A stretch of DNA of 64,000 nt from Ligilactobacillus ceti DSM 22408 (GCF_000423245.1 NZ_KE383993.1:124001-188000), one strand, 5' to 3'. Shown: positions 46,380 through 55,986, counted from the first letter of the stretch. The notes: generated from the letters alone by a model not told the origin. Numbers and translations are program-made.

Positions 46380-47867
46380 ATGCAAAACATCAAAAAGATT
46401 TTATTTAGTATTATCTTAGTTATAACTATGTTTATGCTGCCGGCACATCATGTTATGGCTGATGATAATTCAAATGTAAATAATACAAATGATACATCTG
46501 TGAAAGATATCAAAGAAAAAGGTACTTTAGTTGTGGGCGTGAGTGCGGATTATCCACCGTATGAATTTACAGCTAAAGTTGGCGATAAAACAAAATATGT
46601 CGGGATGGATATTGATATTGCACGTAAGATTGCCGACGATTTAGGTGTTAAATTAGAGCTTAAAAATATGGATTTTGATTCTTTATTAGTAGCTTTAGAA
46701 ACACATAAAATTGACGGTGTTATTTCTGCGATTAATCCAACACCAGAAAGACGTAAAAATGTTGATTTTACTGAATTATATTATTCTGGAAAACAAGTTA
46801 TTTTAGTGAATGAAGCCGATCGTGATAAATATCAAACTAAAGCAGATTTCAATGGACAAACAATCGGTGCCCAAACAGGTTCTTTATTATATGATTTAGT
46901 TAAAGAACAAATGCCTAAAGCAAAAGTTAAAGGTTTAGCTAAATTAAATAACTTAGTCATTGCTTTACAAACAGGTAAGGTTCAAGGTGTTGCTATGGAT
47001 CAACCAACAGCTGAAGCATATGCTGTTAATAATAAAGGTTTAGTTATTATGGATCCAAAATTCAAAGTGGATGCTGATCAAACAGGTTATGCGATGGCTT
47101 TCGCTAAAGGTTCTGATGCTTTAGTTGATGCTGCTAATAAGAGTATTTCTGAAATTAAAGAACAAAATTTAATTACTAACGATTATATTCCTAAAGCAAG
47201 TAAATACATGAAAACAACCACAGAAGATAATGATTTAATTGATTACTGGTCTTATTTCTTAAAAGGTATTGAATATACATTATTAATTACAGCTATCTCT
47301 GTTGTGATTGGTTTTATTTTAGGGACATTATTAGCTTTAATGCGTCTTTCAGATAACAAGATTGCGCATGCTATTTCTGTGGCATATATTGAATTTATTC
47401 GTGGGACACCATTAATGGTTCAAGTGATGTTTGTTTATTTCGGGATTGGTGCAGTTGTTCAATCATTACCAGCTTTAGTTGCCGGTATTATTGCAACATC
47501 ATTGAACTCTGGTGCTTATATCGCTGAAATTATCCGTTCAGGGATTGACTCAATTGAAAAAGGTCAAACAGAAGCAGCTCGGAGTTTAGGGTTAACTAAG
47601 AATCAAACATATCGTTACGTAGTTATTCCACAAGCATTGAAGAATATTTGGCCTGCATTAGGTAATGAATTTATTACTTTAATTAAAGAAAGTTCAATTG
47701 TATCTATTATTGGGGTAACTGATTTAATGTATCAAACTCAATTAGTACAATCAGCCACATATAAAGGTGTTGCACCACTCTTTGTAACAATGATTATTTA
47801 CTTTATTATGACATTCAGTCTTTCTAAAGTATTAGGCCATTTTGAAAGGAAGATGAATCATGACTAA
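46380..47867 (+). CDS. Amino-acid ABC transporter, fused binding protein and permease
   Basis: A 495-residue fusion. The signal peptide (1-27, ending VMA) is followed by a family 3 substrate-binding domain (about 45-275: [52 protein letters not shown]). The HisM-type permease domain (about 285-490) has [15 protein letters not shown] and the EAA loop [23 protein letters not shown]. It resembles GlnP-type importers for Gln, Glu, Arg or Lys. ARG-box-like sites on its promoter favour arginine or a related substrate. It overlaps the ATPase gene by 8 nt. Confidence 0.92.
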   Translation: MQNIKKILFSIILVITMFMLPAHHVMADDNSNVNNTNDTSVKDIKEKGTLVVGVSADYPPYEFTAKVGDKTKYVGMDIDIARKIADDLGVKLELKNMDFDSLLVALETHKIDGVISAINPTPERRKNVDFTELYYSGKQVILVNEADRDKYQTKADFNGQTIGAQTGSLLYDLVKEQMPKAKVKGLAKLNNLVIALQTGKVQGVAMDQPTAEAYAVNNKGLVIMDPKFKVDADQTGYAMAFAKGSDALVDAANKSISEIKEQNLITNDYIPKASKYMKTTTEDNDLIDYWSYFLKGIEYTLLITAISVVIGFILGTLLALMRLSDNKIAHAISVAYIEFIRGTPLMVQVMFVYFGIGAVVQSLPALVAGIIATSLNSGAYIAEIIRSGIDSIEKGQTEAARSLGLTKNQTYRYVVIPQALKNIWPALGNEFITLIKESSIVSIIGVTDLMYQTQLVQSATYKGVAPLFVTMIIYFIMTFSLSKVLGHFERKMNHD

Positions 47868-48594
47868 GTTAATCGAAATCGAACATTTACAAAAACATTA
47901 TGGTGAAAATGAAGTTTTAAAAGATATTAGTGAAACAGTTAATGAAGGACAAGTGATCTGTGTAGTTGGTCCATCTGGTTCGGGTAAAAGTACATTTTTA
48001 CGTTGTTTGAATGTTTTAGAACAACCAACAGCTGGTAAAATTATTTTTGAAGGCCAAGAATTAACTAATGTTTCTGAAAAAGCCTTAAATGAATTACGGG
48101 AAAAAATGGGAATGGTTTTCCAAAATTTTAATTTATTCCCTAATATGAATGTTGTGGAAAATATTATGTTAGCACCTATGAAAGTTAAAGGTGTGAACCG
48201 CAGTGAAGCCAAGAAACAAGCTTTAGAATTATTAGCTAAAGTTGGTTTACAAGAACAAGCTGAACAATATCCACAAAGTTTATCAGGTGGTCAAAAGCAA
48301 CGGGTCGCAATTGCGCGGGCTTTAGCGATGAATCCGGCAGTTTTATTATTTGACGAACCAACAAGTGCCTTAGATCCTGAAATGGTTGGTGAAGTTTTGA
48401 AAGTTATGCAAGATTTAGCAGAAGCCGGTATGACAATGGTAGTTGTTACACACGAAATGGGCTTTGCGAAAGAAGTAGCTGATGAAGTTTGGTTTATGGC
48501 TGATGGCTACATTAAAGAAGTAGCTGCTCCAGAAGAATTCTTTACAGCTCCTAAAACAGAAAGAGCACAAGAGTTCTTATCAAAAGTATTATAG
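47860..48594 (+). CDS. Polar amino-acid ABC transporter ATPase
   Basis: A 244-residue ATPase of the GlnQ/HisP type. Walker [11 protein letters not shown] loop [12 protein letters not shown], signature [15 protein letters not shown], Walker [15 protein letters not shown] and switch [14 protein letters not shown]. The start overlaps the end of the permease gene by 8 nt, giving translational coupling. It supplies energy for the transporter encoded upstream. A terminator follows. Confidence 0.94.
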   Translation: MTKLIEIEHLQKHYGENEVLKDISETVNEGQVICVVGPSGSGKSTFLRCLNVLEQPTAGKIIFEGQELTNVSEKALNELREKMGMVFQNFNLFPNMNVVENIMLAPMKVKGVNRSEAKKQALELLAKVGLQEQAEQYPQSLSGGQKQRVAIARALAMNPAVLLFDEPTSALDPEMVGEVLKVMQDLAEAGMTMVVVTHEMGFAKEVADEVWFMADGYIKEVAAPEEFFTAPKTERAQEFLSKVL

Positions 48595-48600
48595 AAACTA

Positions 48601-48649
48601 AAAAAACTTGTTTTAAACAATTTCAAGGTTGTTTAAGGCAAGTTTTTTA
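48601..48649 (+). terminator. Intrinsic terminator after the ABC ATPase gene
   Basis: Arms 48601-48620 and 48629-48648 pair over 20 positions with some G-U, loop 8 nt, ending in T6. Confidence 0.8.
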
Positions 48650-48717
48650 TTATGGTAAATTTGTTAAAAGTCAGTATAATAAAGAAAAAAGTTGATTTTG
48701 AAAAGAGGTGATTGTCG

Positions 48718-50481
48718 ATGAATGCTAAGTTGGAAAATAAATTAAAATTATTGCCCGATTTACCAGGGTGTTATTTGATGAAAGATATTAGTCAAAAGAT
48801 TATTTATGTAGGTAAGGCGAAAAATTTAAAAAATCGGGTGCGCTCATATTTTAATGGTCAAAAAACGGGTAAAACAGCTTTGCTAGTAGCGGAAATTGTT
48901 GATTTTGAAACAATTGTTACGGAAACAGATAAAGAAGCTTTTCTCTTAGAAGTAACTTTAATTCAAAAATATAAACCATATTATAATATTAAATTAAAGG
49001 CGGGTAGTGGTTATCCATATATTAAAATCACTAAAGAAAAAGATCCGCAAATTAAAATTGTAAATGCGATTAAACAAGATGGCGGCTATTATTTTGGACC
49101 ATATCCTAATGTTTATGCAGCCCAAGAAACAGTTAATTTCATTCAAAAGGTATATCCATTACGGCGGTGTCATGGACCACAAAAAAGACCATGTTTGTAT
49201 TATCATATGGATCAATGTTTAGGAGCTTGTTTTAAAGAAGTTGATCAAGCTGAATATGCGGAACAAATTAAGAAAATTAAATCTTTTTTAAACGGTAATG
49301 TTCAAACTGTAAAAAAAGAACTCACACAAAAAATGGAAGCTGCTGCAGAAAATTTAGAATTTGAACGTGCAGCTGAAATTCGTGATCAAATTAAATATAT
49401 TGAAATCACAGTTGAAAAACAACAAATTATTTCTAATGATCAAACACCACGCGATATTTTTGCGTTTTATCATGATAAAGGATGGTTATCATTACAAATC
49501 TTTTTCATTCGCCAATCACGGTTGATTAAACGGGAAAAAAGGCTCTTTCCATGTATTGCTGATCCAGAATCAGAAGTGGTAACTTTTATTTTGCAGTTTT
49601 ATAATCAAAAAAATCGCATGTTGCCCAAAGAAATTCTAGTGCCTGCAAGTCTGGAAAAAGACATTTTAAGTGATATTTTACAAATTCCAGTCCGAACACC
49701 CCAACGAGGTCAAAAGAAAGCTTTACTCGATTTAGCAACGAAAAACGCTAAAATTATTTTAGAAGATAAATTCCGTTTGTTGGCATTAGATGAGCGTAAA
49801 ACGATTGGTGCTATGCAAGAAGTGATGACGGCACTTGATTTACCAATGGGACATCGGATTGAAGCGTTTGATCATTCACATTTACAAGGTGTCGATTTAG
49901 TTTCAGCGATGGTTTCGTTTTTAGATGGACGTCCTAGTAAATCAGATTATCGTAAATATAAATTAAAAAATGTAGACCATGCGGATGAAACAGCTAGTAC
50001 GAGAGAAGTTATTTATCGTCGTTATCGCCGGTTGTTGAACGAAAAACAAGCTTTACCGGATTTGATTTTAATGGATGGAGCACAAATCCAAATCAACGCC
50101 GCTCGGGATGTTTTAGAAAATCAATTAGGACTGCAGATTCCGGTGGCTGGGATGGTTAAAAATGATCAGCATAAAACAGCTGATTTAATGAAACCGGATG
50201 GAACTAAAGTGCAATTAGATCCAAAAAGTGAAGGTTTTTATTTATTACAACGGATTCAAGATGAAGTACATCGGTATGCGATTACGTATCATCGGCAAGT
50301 TCATTCCAAAAATTCTCTAACATCGCGGCTCGAACAGATTCCTGGTGTAGGACCAAAAACACGGATTAAGTTATTAAAAGAATTTGGTTCTTTAGCGAAA
50401 ATTAAAGCAGCACCTCTTTCCGAGTTTAAAAAATTAGGTATTTCAGAAAAGGTAGCGCAAACAATTAAATTAAGCTTATAA
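48718..50481 (+). CDS. uvrC: Excinuclease ABC subunit C
   Basis: A 587-residue nuclease of nucleotide excision repair. The N-terminal GIY-YIG domain is PGCYLMKD...IIYVGKAKNLKNRVRSYF; the UVR motif is near residue 205-235; the C-terminal endonuclease domain contains EAFDHSHLQGVD, and the tandem HhH is LEQIPGVGPKTRIKLLKEFGS. I prefer ATG 48718, 10 nt after AGAGG, to TTG 48712. Monocistronic. Confidence 0.96.
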   Translation: MNAKLENKLKLLPDLPGCYLMKDISQKIIYVGKAKNLKNRVRSYFNGQKTGKTALLVAEIVDFETIVTETDKEAFLLEVTLIQKYKPYYNIKLKAGSGYPYIKITKEKDPQIKIVNAIKQDGGYYFGPYPNVYAAQETVNFIQKVYPLRRCHGPQKRPCLYYHMDQCLGACFKEVDQAEYAEQIKKIKSFLNGNVQTVKKELTQKMEAAAENLEFERAAEIRDQIKYIEITVEKQQIISNDQTPRDIFAFYHDKGWLSLQIFFIRQSRLIKREKRLFPCIADPESEVVTFILQFYNQKNRMLPKEILVPASLEKDILSDILQIPVRTPQRGQKKALLDLATKNAKIILEDKFRLLALDERKTIGAMQEVMTALDLPMGHRIEAFDHSHLQGVDLVSAMVSFLDGRPSKSDYRKYKLKNVDHADETASTREVIYRRYRRLLNEKQALPDLILMDGAQIQINAARDVLENQLGLQIPVAGMVKNDQHKTADLMKPDGTKVQLDPKSEGFYLLQRIQDEVHRYAITYHRQVHSKNSLTSRLEQIPGVGPKTRIKLLKEFGSLAKIKAAPLSEFKKLGISEKVAQTIKLSL

Positions 50482-50633
50482 AGTTGCTTAAAAGCGCGCT
50501 TTCATTGTGAGATAGTTTTGTTTATTAGTTTTAAAAATGATACAATAGGAAAGATTAAGAATAATATTATTTATTATGCTGAAATAAGAGTCGATAGATA
50601 TAGATAAGTATTAAAAGAAAAGGTGGAACTTAG

Positions 50634-51947
50634 ATGTTTGTAGATCAAGTTAAAATAAAAGTAAAGGCTGGTAAAGGTGGCGACGGTATGGTTGCTTTCC
50701 GTCGGGAAAAATATGTTCCTAACGGTGGACCAGCAGGTGGCGATGGTGGCCGTGGTGGTAGCATCATTTTGAAAGTTGATGAAGGGTTACGGACTTTAAT
50801 GGATTTCCGTTATCACCGAATTTTCAAAGCTAAACCAGGTCAAAACGGTATGATTAAAGGAATGTACGGTCGTGGGGCTGATAATTTATACATTTCTGTT
50901 CCAGAAGGGACAACTGTAACTGATGCTGAAACTGGTGAAGTTTTAGGTGATTTATTACATCATAATGATGAATTAGTTGTTGCTCCTGGTGGACGTGGCG
51001 GACGAGGTAATATTCACTTTGCAAATGCGAAAAACCCTGCTCCAGAAATTGCTGAAAATGGCGAACCCGGACAAGAACGTGAATTAAAATTAGAATTAAA
51101 AGTGTTAGCTGATGTTGGTTTAGTTGGTTTTCCATCTGTTGGTAAATCAACATTATTATCAGTTGTTACAAGTGCTAAACCAAAAATTGCTGATTATCAC
51201 TTTACAACATTAGTTCCTAACTTAGGAATGGTTCGTTTAGATGATGGACGTGACTTCGCTATGGCCGATTTACCAGGTTTGATTGAAGGCGCTTCTGAAG
51301 GTGTTGGTTTAGGGATTCAATTCTTACGTCACGTTGAAAGAACACGTGTTATCTTACATTTAATTGATATGTCTGGTTTAGAAGGACGCGATCCATATGA
51401 AGATTATGTCAAAATTAATGAAGAATTGAAAAAATATGATCCAGAATTGTTGAAACGACCACAAATTGTTGTCGGTACAAAAATGGATATGCCTGATGCA
51501 AGTGAAAACTTAGCTAAATTTAAAGAAAAATTAGCTGAAAATCCCATCTTACCAACTATGCCAGAAGTGATGGAAATTTCTTCTGTAACACGTCAAGGTG
51601 TGAAACCATTAATGCAACGTACAGCAGATGTTTTAGATGAAACACCAGAATTTGAAACATTAGCACAACGTCAAATGGAAGAACAAAAAGTTGGTATGCA
51701 TGAATTCAAAGATGAAACAACTGATCCTGGATTTACAATTTCTCGTGATTCAGATGCAACTTGGATTTTATCTGGCGATCGCTTAGAAAAACTCTTCAAG
51801 ATGACTAACTTAGATCATGACGAAAGTTTAATGCGTTTTGCTCGCCAATTACGTGGTATGGGTGTTGATGAAGCATTACGTGAAAAAGGCGCTAAAGGTG
51901 GCGACTTAGTACAAATTGAAAACTTTACTTTTGAATTTGTAGAATAA
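50634..51947 (+). CDS. obg: GTPase Obg
   Basis: A 437-residue essential GTPase in 50S assembly and stress signalling. The glycine-rich Obg fold (about 1-158) has [19 protein letters not shown] and [12 protein letters not shown]. The G domain follows: G1 [12 protein letters not shown]3 DLPGLIEGA and G4 GTKMD. The C-terminal OCT domain starts at about 355. Shine-Dalgarno AGGTGG. The oatA gene follows after 27 nt. Confidence 0.97.
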   Translation: MFVDQVKIKVKAGKGGDGMVAFRREKYVPNGGPAGGDGGRGGSIILKVDEGLRTLMDFRYHRIFKAKPGQNGMIKGMYGRGADNLYISVPEGTTVTDAETGEVLGDLLHHNDELVVAPGGRGGRGNIHFANAKNPAPEIAENGEPGQERELKLELKVLADVGLVGFPSVGKSTLLSVVTSAKPKIADYHFTTLVPNLGMVRLDDGRDFAMADLPGLIEGASEGVGLGIQFLRHVERTRVILHLIDMSGLEGRDPYEDYVKINEELKKYDPELLKRPQIVVGTKMDMPDASENLAKFKEKLAENPILPTMPEVMEISSVTRQGVKPLMQRTADVLDETPEFETLAQRQMEEQKVGMHEFKDETTDPGFTISRDSDATWILSGDRLEKLFKMTNLDHDESLMRFARQLRGMGVDEALREKGAKGGDLVQIENFTFEFVE

Positions 51948-51974
51948 AAATTTAATAAGGAGTTTGCGGGTTAG

Positions 51975-53819
51975 ATGGCAAAGAGATTGAAGAAGAGTCG
52001 CTATATAACAGGCTTTGATGGAGTTCGCTCGCTAGCAGTAATTGGTGTTATTTTATATCATTTATTTCCATATAAAGTCCAAGGCGGATTTTTAGGTGTT
52101 CCAATTTTCTTTGTATTATCAGGTTATTTAATTACTGACTTGTTAGTTCAAGAATGGGAACAAAATAAAACAATTGATATTAAAGCTTTTTATCTCAGAC
52201 GGATGCGTAGATTGTATCCGGCATTAGTTACAGCGGTCTTAGGGACAGTCGCGTATATTACGTTGTTTCAAAGGGCTTTGTTAGCACATGTGCGGGCGAT
52301 TATCGTCACCAATTTCTTGTATGTCTATAATTGGTTTCAAGTAAGCCAAGGTGAGTCATATTTTGATAAATTTGGCGCGCAATCTCCCTTTACGCATATG
52401 TGGTCACTGTCGATAGAAGGTCAATTCTATCTACTGTGGCCTTTTGTGGTTTTATTACTCTTACGTTTTGTGAAAAAAGGCAAAATTTTTAAAATATTTT
52501 TAGGTTTAAGTTTCGTATCAGCATTGTTGATGGCTATTTTATATCAACCGGGAGTCGATCCTTCTAGGGTTTATTATGGAACTGATACACGGATGTTTGC
52601 GATTTTAATTGGTGCAGCCTTAGCTTTTATTTGGCCAAGTACGAAATTGCGTCGTGATGTAAAACCAAAAGCGCGTTTAATCTTAGATGTAACGGGAATT
52701 TTAGCTTTGGTTTTAATTATTATTATGAATTTTAAAATGAGTGGGGAAAGTGCATTTGTTTATCGTGGAGGGATGTTACTCTTCTCATTAATTTCCGCAG
52801 TGTTAATTGCGATTGTGGCTCATCCTGGAGCCGATTTAAATCGTTTATTAACGAATCCTGTCTTTAATTGGATCGGGAAAAGAAGTTATGGGATTTATTT
52901 ATATCAATATCCTGTCATGGTTTTTTATGAAGAACATGTACAAAATATGGCAGCTCATCCGTGGCGCCATGCTTTAATTGAAATTACTTTGATTTTAATT
53001 TTGAGTGAGTTATCTTATCGTTATTTAGAAAAGCCACTTCAAAAGTTTGATTATCAAAAAACTTGGTCAGTTATTAAAAAGCTTTTACAAAAAAACTCAC
53101 CATATGGTTGGAAACGTTGGTTAGCGATTTTACCAACTGTGGTTGTCTTATTAGCGATTACAGGTTGGTTTTTACAACCAGCAGCAGCTAAAATGAAAAA
53201 ACAATCACAACTAGCACAAGCGATTGCTAAAAATGAAAAAACAGTTGCTAAAAACAATCAAAAAGTTAATAACAATAAAAAAACAAGTTCCAAGGCGCGT
53301 GCCAAAACCGAGAAAGAATTCTCTTTAACAAAAAAACAACAAGCTAAAGCAAGTAAAATGAAAATCACAGCAGTAGGTGATTCAGTTTTGGCGGATGGTT
53401 CTACAACTTTACAAGAGATTTTCCCAAAAATGTATATCGATGCCAAAGTCGGGCGTCAAGTTCATACGATGGTGACTGTATTACAAACATTACATGATCA
53501 AGGCAAGTTAGCTCCAACTATTTTAATTAGTGGTGGTACCAATGGTCCCTTTACTGAAGATGATTTAACCAAAATCATGCAAATTGTTGGTAAAAGAAAG
53601 TTGTATTGGATTAATGTCCATGTACCTACAAGACGTTGGGAAGCGCAAGTTAATGATGCTTTAAAAGCAGCGAAAAAAGAATATAAGAATTTCCATGTGA
53701 TTAATTGGTATGAAACAAGTAAAAATCAAACTACTTGGTTCTATGATGATAATGTTCATCCTAATCCTAAAGGGTTAAAACATTATGGTGCTTGTGTAGC
53801 GCAAGGAATTTTAAAATAA
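51975..53819 (+). CDS. oatA: OatA-type peptidoglycan O-acetyltransferase
   Basis: A 614-residue membrane acyltransferase. The acyltransferase-3 domain with about 10-11 TM helices (about 10-345) starts ITGFDGVRSLAVIGVILYHL and includes MWSLSIEGQFYLLWPF. After a last TM (about 383-398) and a Lys/Ala/Asn-rich linker, the extracellular SGNH domain carries the nucleophile S470 in VGDSVLADG, Gly-Gly in SGGTNGPF and the D592-x-x-H595 pair. OatA acetylates MurNAc and gives lysozyme resistance. Ribosome binding site AAGGAG; strong terminator. Confidence 0.9.
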   Translation: MAKRLKKSRYITGFDGVRSLAVIGVILYHLFPYKVQGGFLGVPIFFVLSGYLITDLLVQEWEQNKTIDIKAFYLRRMRRLYPALVTAVLGTVAYITLFQRALLAHVRAIIVTNFLYVYNWFQVSQGESYFDKFGAQSPFTHMWSLSIEGQFYLLWPFVVLLLLRFVKKGKIFKIFLGLSFVSALLMAILYQPGVDPSRVYYGTDTRMFAILIGAALAFIWPSTKLRRDVKPKARLILDVTGILALVLIIIMNFKMSGESAFVYRGGMLLFSLISAVLIAIVAHPGADLNRLLTNPVFNWIGKRSYGIYLYQYPVMVFYEEHVQNMAAHPWRHALIEITLILILSELSYRYLEKPLQKFDYQKTWSVIKKLLQKNSPYGWKRWLAILPTVVVLLAITGWFLQPAAAKMKKQSQLAQAIAKNEKTVAKNNQKVNNNKKTSSKARAKTEKEFSLTKKQQAKASKMKITAVGDSVLADGSTTLQEIFPKMYIDAKVGRQVHTMVTVLQTLHDQGKLAPTILISGGTNGPFTEDDLTKIMQIVGKRKLYWINVHVPTRRWEAQVNDALKAAKKEYKNFHVINWYETSKNQTTWFYDDNVHPNPKGLKHYGACVAQGILK

Positions 53820-53822
53820 AGC

Positions 53823-53859
53823 AAGAAGTGATAGTTATTTAACTATCACTTCTTTTTTT
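53823..53859 (+). terminator. Terminator after oatA, left edge of the phage island
   Basis: A perfect 15-bp stem (53823-53837 with 53840-53854) and a T tract. The phage-derived DNA begins immediately after it. Confidence 0.92.
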
Positions 53860-53875
53860 GTATTAAGAATCATTT

Positions 53876-54196
53876 ATGAATAAATGCTTTTTTAAGGGAG
53901 TGGAAACAACTATTGAAAAGGTGTACACTACTAGTGATAGGGTGTATCATCTAGCGGGACGCCATAATAATCATTTTTCAGTGAATAACGAAGGAGCGGA
54001 ACTTGTGGCTAGTGTTTTGAAGAATCCTAGTAGCGTGTATGCTTCTAAAGATGTTAGAGGTAGAAAATCAAACGCTTATATAGAACGGAATGAAACCAAT
54101 CCATTAGTCGTTTTTGTTCGCAACGGCTTAGTAACAGCTTATCGCCCGAGATATTATCAGATTAAGGGGTTAAAGAAGAATAAGCGATTATACTAG
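53876..54196 (+). CDS. Orphan toxin-like C-terminal domain, copy 1
   Basis: A 106-residue basic protein about half identical to the last ~100 residues of the MuF protein at 54812-55645, beginning at KGVETTIEKVY. Conserved candidates for catalysis are H25 in RVYHLAGRH, H30, K58 and T87-x-Y89-R90-P91 in VTAYRP. The layout (an H-x-x-x-RH start and a closing TxYRP strand) recalls phage PBECR or BECR-fold RNase domains, by pattern only. It has no Shine-Dalgarno and no promoter of its own, so it may be a silent or recombination-donor cassette. The partner follows 19 nt after the stop. Confidence 0.7.
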   Translation: MNKCFFKGVETTIEKVYTTSDRVYHLAGRHNNHFSVNNEGAELVASVLKNPSSVYASKDVRGRKSNAYIERNETNPLVVFVRNGLVTAYRPRYYQIKGLKKNKRLY

Positions 54197-54215
54197 GTGA
54201 AAGGAGCGTTTTTTT

Positions 54216-54533
54216 ATGAAGATACAAATGTATCCAATCGATTATGCTTTTGATAAAGAAATACCGGAGCTTGATATTGTATTTCCGGACGTTAAAACGG
54301 AAGGTTTAGTCGGAACGATTGAGTTGCCTCCGGGAATTTTAGCTCAAATAAACGTGGCAGGTGACGAAGGTTATGATACACCAGCTTCAAAAGTGGAAGT
54401 CGTAAATCCGGCTGCGTGGCTAAAGACCGATGCTGGGGAAGATATCACAGTTAATGGATACAATTTGAAGGACTTAACCCGTAAAGGTTACGAAGCATTC
54501 AAAGATGACCTAAAAGAATACAAATTAACATAA
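54216..54533 (+). CDS. Candidate immunity protein, copy 1
   Basis: A 105-residue acidic protein with no Cys and no TM segment. It is about half identical to the protein at 55635-55955, with the shared end TDAGEDITVNGYNLKDL, RKG and FKDDLKEY. It directly follows the orphan toxin-like domain and has a strong Shine-Dalgarno (AAAGGAG), unlike the domain before it. An acidic partner beside a basic, nuclease-like domain is the usual sign of an immunity protein; this is inference. Confidence 0.68.
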   Translation: MKIQMYPIDYAFDKEIPELDIVFPDVKTEGLVGTIELPPGILAQINVAGDEGYDTPASKVEVVNPAAWLKTDAGEDITVNGYNLKDLTRKGYEAFKDDLKEYKLT

Positions 54534-54560
54534 GCATTCACATTTAGTGAGTGCTTTTTT
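54532..54560 (+). terminator. Terminator closing cassette 1
   Basis: AAGCATTCAC (54532-54541) pairs with GTGAGTGCTT (54547-54556), one T-G, then Ts. Nearly the same sequence recurs at 56315-56344. Confidence 0.78.
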
Positions 54561-54585
54561 AATACAAAAAATAGGAGTGATAAAT

Positions 54586-54790
54586 ATGGAATTGAATGAA
54601 ACAGTTGAGTTGATGTTAAGCGTTGATTTTAGAGATTTAATATTATCCATTAGATTTTTATTTGAAGAATTTAGAGAGTTATCTTGATGAAAAACACAGC
54701 GAAATTCCAATCTGTTATGATGGATATATTATGTTAATAGGGATGAAAACCTATAGAGATTCATTGAAACATAGATGTGAACAAAGGTAA
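54586..54790 (+). pseudogene. Frameshifted small phage gene (crAss001_48-like)
   Basis: ATG 54586 behind AGGAGTG starts MELNETVELMLSVDFRD and stops after 33 codons at 54687. The +1 frame then continues DEKHSEIPICYDGYIML and MKTYRDSLKHRCEQR to 54790. Together the two halves resemble small phage proteins annotated as crAss001_48-related (MELNETVELMLSDD... MKTYRDILKHRAEIEG from memory). A single-base change around 54682-54686 broke the frame. Confidence 0.55.
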
Positions 54791-54811
54791 ATCTGGAGAG
54801 ATATAGATGTT

Positions 54812-55645
54812 TTGCAAGCTGAATTAAGTTTAGCGTTAATGGACAACGCTATTCAAGGTACTAGTCCTTATGAATTGGCAAAAAGATTACAACCATTAGT
54901 CAAGCAAAGCATAGTATCAGCACAGGCAAAATCAGAGCGTTTAGCGCGTACAGAAACTGCTAGGGTACAAACACAAGCAGAGATGGATAGCTTGCGCAGA
55001 TATGGTTATAAATACTGTAAATGGCATGCTGAAATTGGACACTGTTCACATTGTGGGGCGTTAGCTGAAGTTGATAATAGTTACGGTCCCGGAGTTTATA
55101 AAGTGGACGAAGTGCCGAATATTCCAGGTGATACACATCCTAACTGTAGGTGCGCTATTAGTGCTTATTGGGTGGATGAACAGAAGCCAAGAATGCAGAT
55201 GAATTTGCAACTCTTTGGTAAATCTAATGATAAACAATTAGTAAAGCGAGCTATCAAACACGGTGAATTTACTCAATCTGACTTTGATGAGTTTACAACT
55301 ACATTGATGAATATTTTCTCAAAAGGAGTGGAAACACCTATTGAAAAGGTTTATATTAGTAAAGAAAGGGTATATCATATAGCAAGGCATCATAAGGACA
55401 TTGAAATCAATAAAAATGGTGCTTATGAAATCTATGATGTATTGATAAAGGCTAATGAAGTTTATGTATCTAAAGACCGTAAAGGAGTCAAAGCACATGC
55501 ATATATACAAGATAAGAAAGATAAACCTTTAGTAGTATATGTACGTGGGGGTATTATTACGGTATACCGACCAGAAGACTATCAAACAAAACGATTAAGA
55601 CAAGGGAAACGATTGTTTAAACGAGGTGAACATAATGAAGATTGA
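54812..55645 (+). CDS. Truncated MuF minor head protein with toxin-like C-terminus, copy 2
   Basis: A 277-residue product if started at TTG 54812; the frame opens at 54791 right after a TAA and reads I-W-R-D-I-D-V, as in the middle of MuF proteins, so the 5' part is lost. The MuF end (1-123) has LARTETARVQTQAE, HCSHCGALAEV and DTHPNCRC. Next is the Prp-like motif MNLQLFGK (130-137), then the toxin-like domain (about 171-270) with H189, R192-H193-H194, K221 and T250-x-Y-R253-P. The last 11 nt overlap the partner gene. Confidence 0.78.
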   Translation: MQAELSLALMDNAIQGTSPYELAKRLQPLVKQSIVSAQAKSERLARTETARVQTQAEMDSLRRYGYKYCKWHAEIGHCSHCGALAEVDNSYGPGVYKVDEVPNIPGDTHPNCRCAISAYWVDEQKPRMQMNLQLFGKSNDKQLVKRAIKHGEFTQSDFDEFTTTLMNIFSKGVETPIEKVYISKERVYHIARHHKDIEINKNGAYEIYDVLIKANEVYVSKDRKGVKAHAYIQDKKDKPLVVYVRGGIITVYRPEDYQTKRLRQGKRLFKRGEHNED

Positions 55646-55955
55646 AATGTATGTGACTAGTTATGATTTTGATGACAATGAGCCACAATTGAATATAGAG
55701 TTTCCCGAAGTTGAGGATAGGGGGATGGTGGGATCTATTGAATTGCCACCTAATGTATTGACAGAAATCATTACAATGGGGCAAGGCGGAGATAATGAAG
55801 CCCTGATTCATTTGGTTGGAGTTGTTGACCCTTTGACTTGGTTAGCTACCGATGAGGGCGAAGATATTGAAGTTAATGGCTATAACCTTAAGGCTTTAGT
55901 TCGTAAGGGTTGCGAAGAGTTCAAAGATGATTTAAAAGAGTATCAGCCGTTATAA
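55635..55955 (+). CDS. Candidate immunity protein, copy 2
   Basis: A 106-residue acidic paralogue of the protein at 54216-54533 (shared FP-x-V, IELPP, GEDI-x-VNGYNLK, FKDDLKEY). ATG 55635 follows GAGGTG at 6 nt and overlaps the toxin-like gene by 11 nt, so translation is coupled. A GTG at 55626 is also in frame but lies inside the Shine-Dalgarno. The function is inferred from pairing and charge. Confidence 0.7.
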   Translation: MKIEMYVTSYDFDDNEPQLNIEFPEVEDRGMVGSIELPPNVLTEIITMGQGGDNEALIHLVGVVDPLTWLATDEGEDIEVNGYNLKALVRKGCEEFKDDLKEYQPL

Positions 55956-55986
55956 TCGCATTTTAAAACATAAGTGGTGAAAATGA

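Noticed and set aside
47898-48212. 104-codon minus-strand ORF in the ABC ATPase gene
   Set aside because: It is antisense to Walker A and the Q loop; there is no independent evidence for it.
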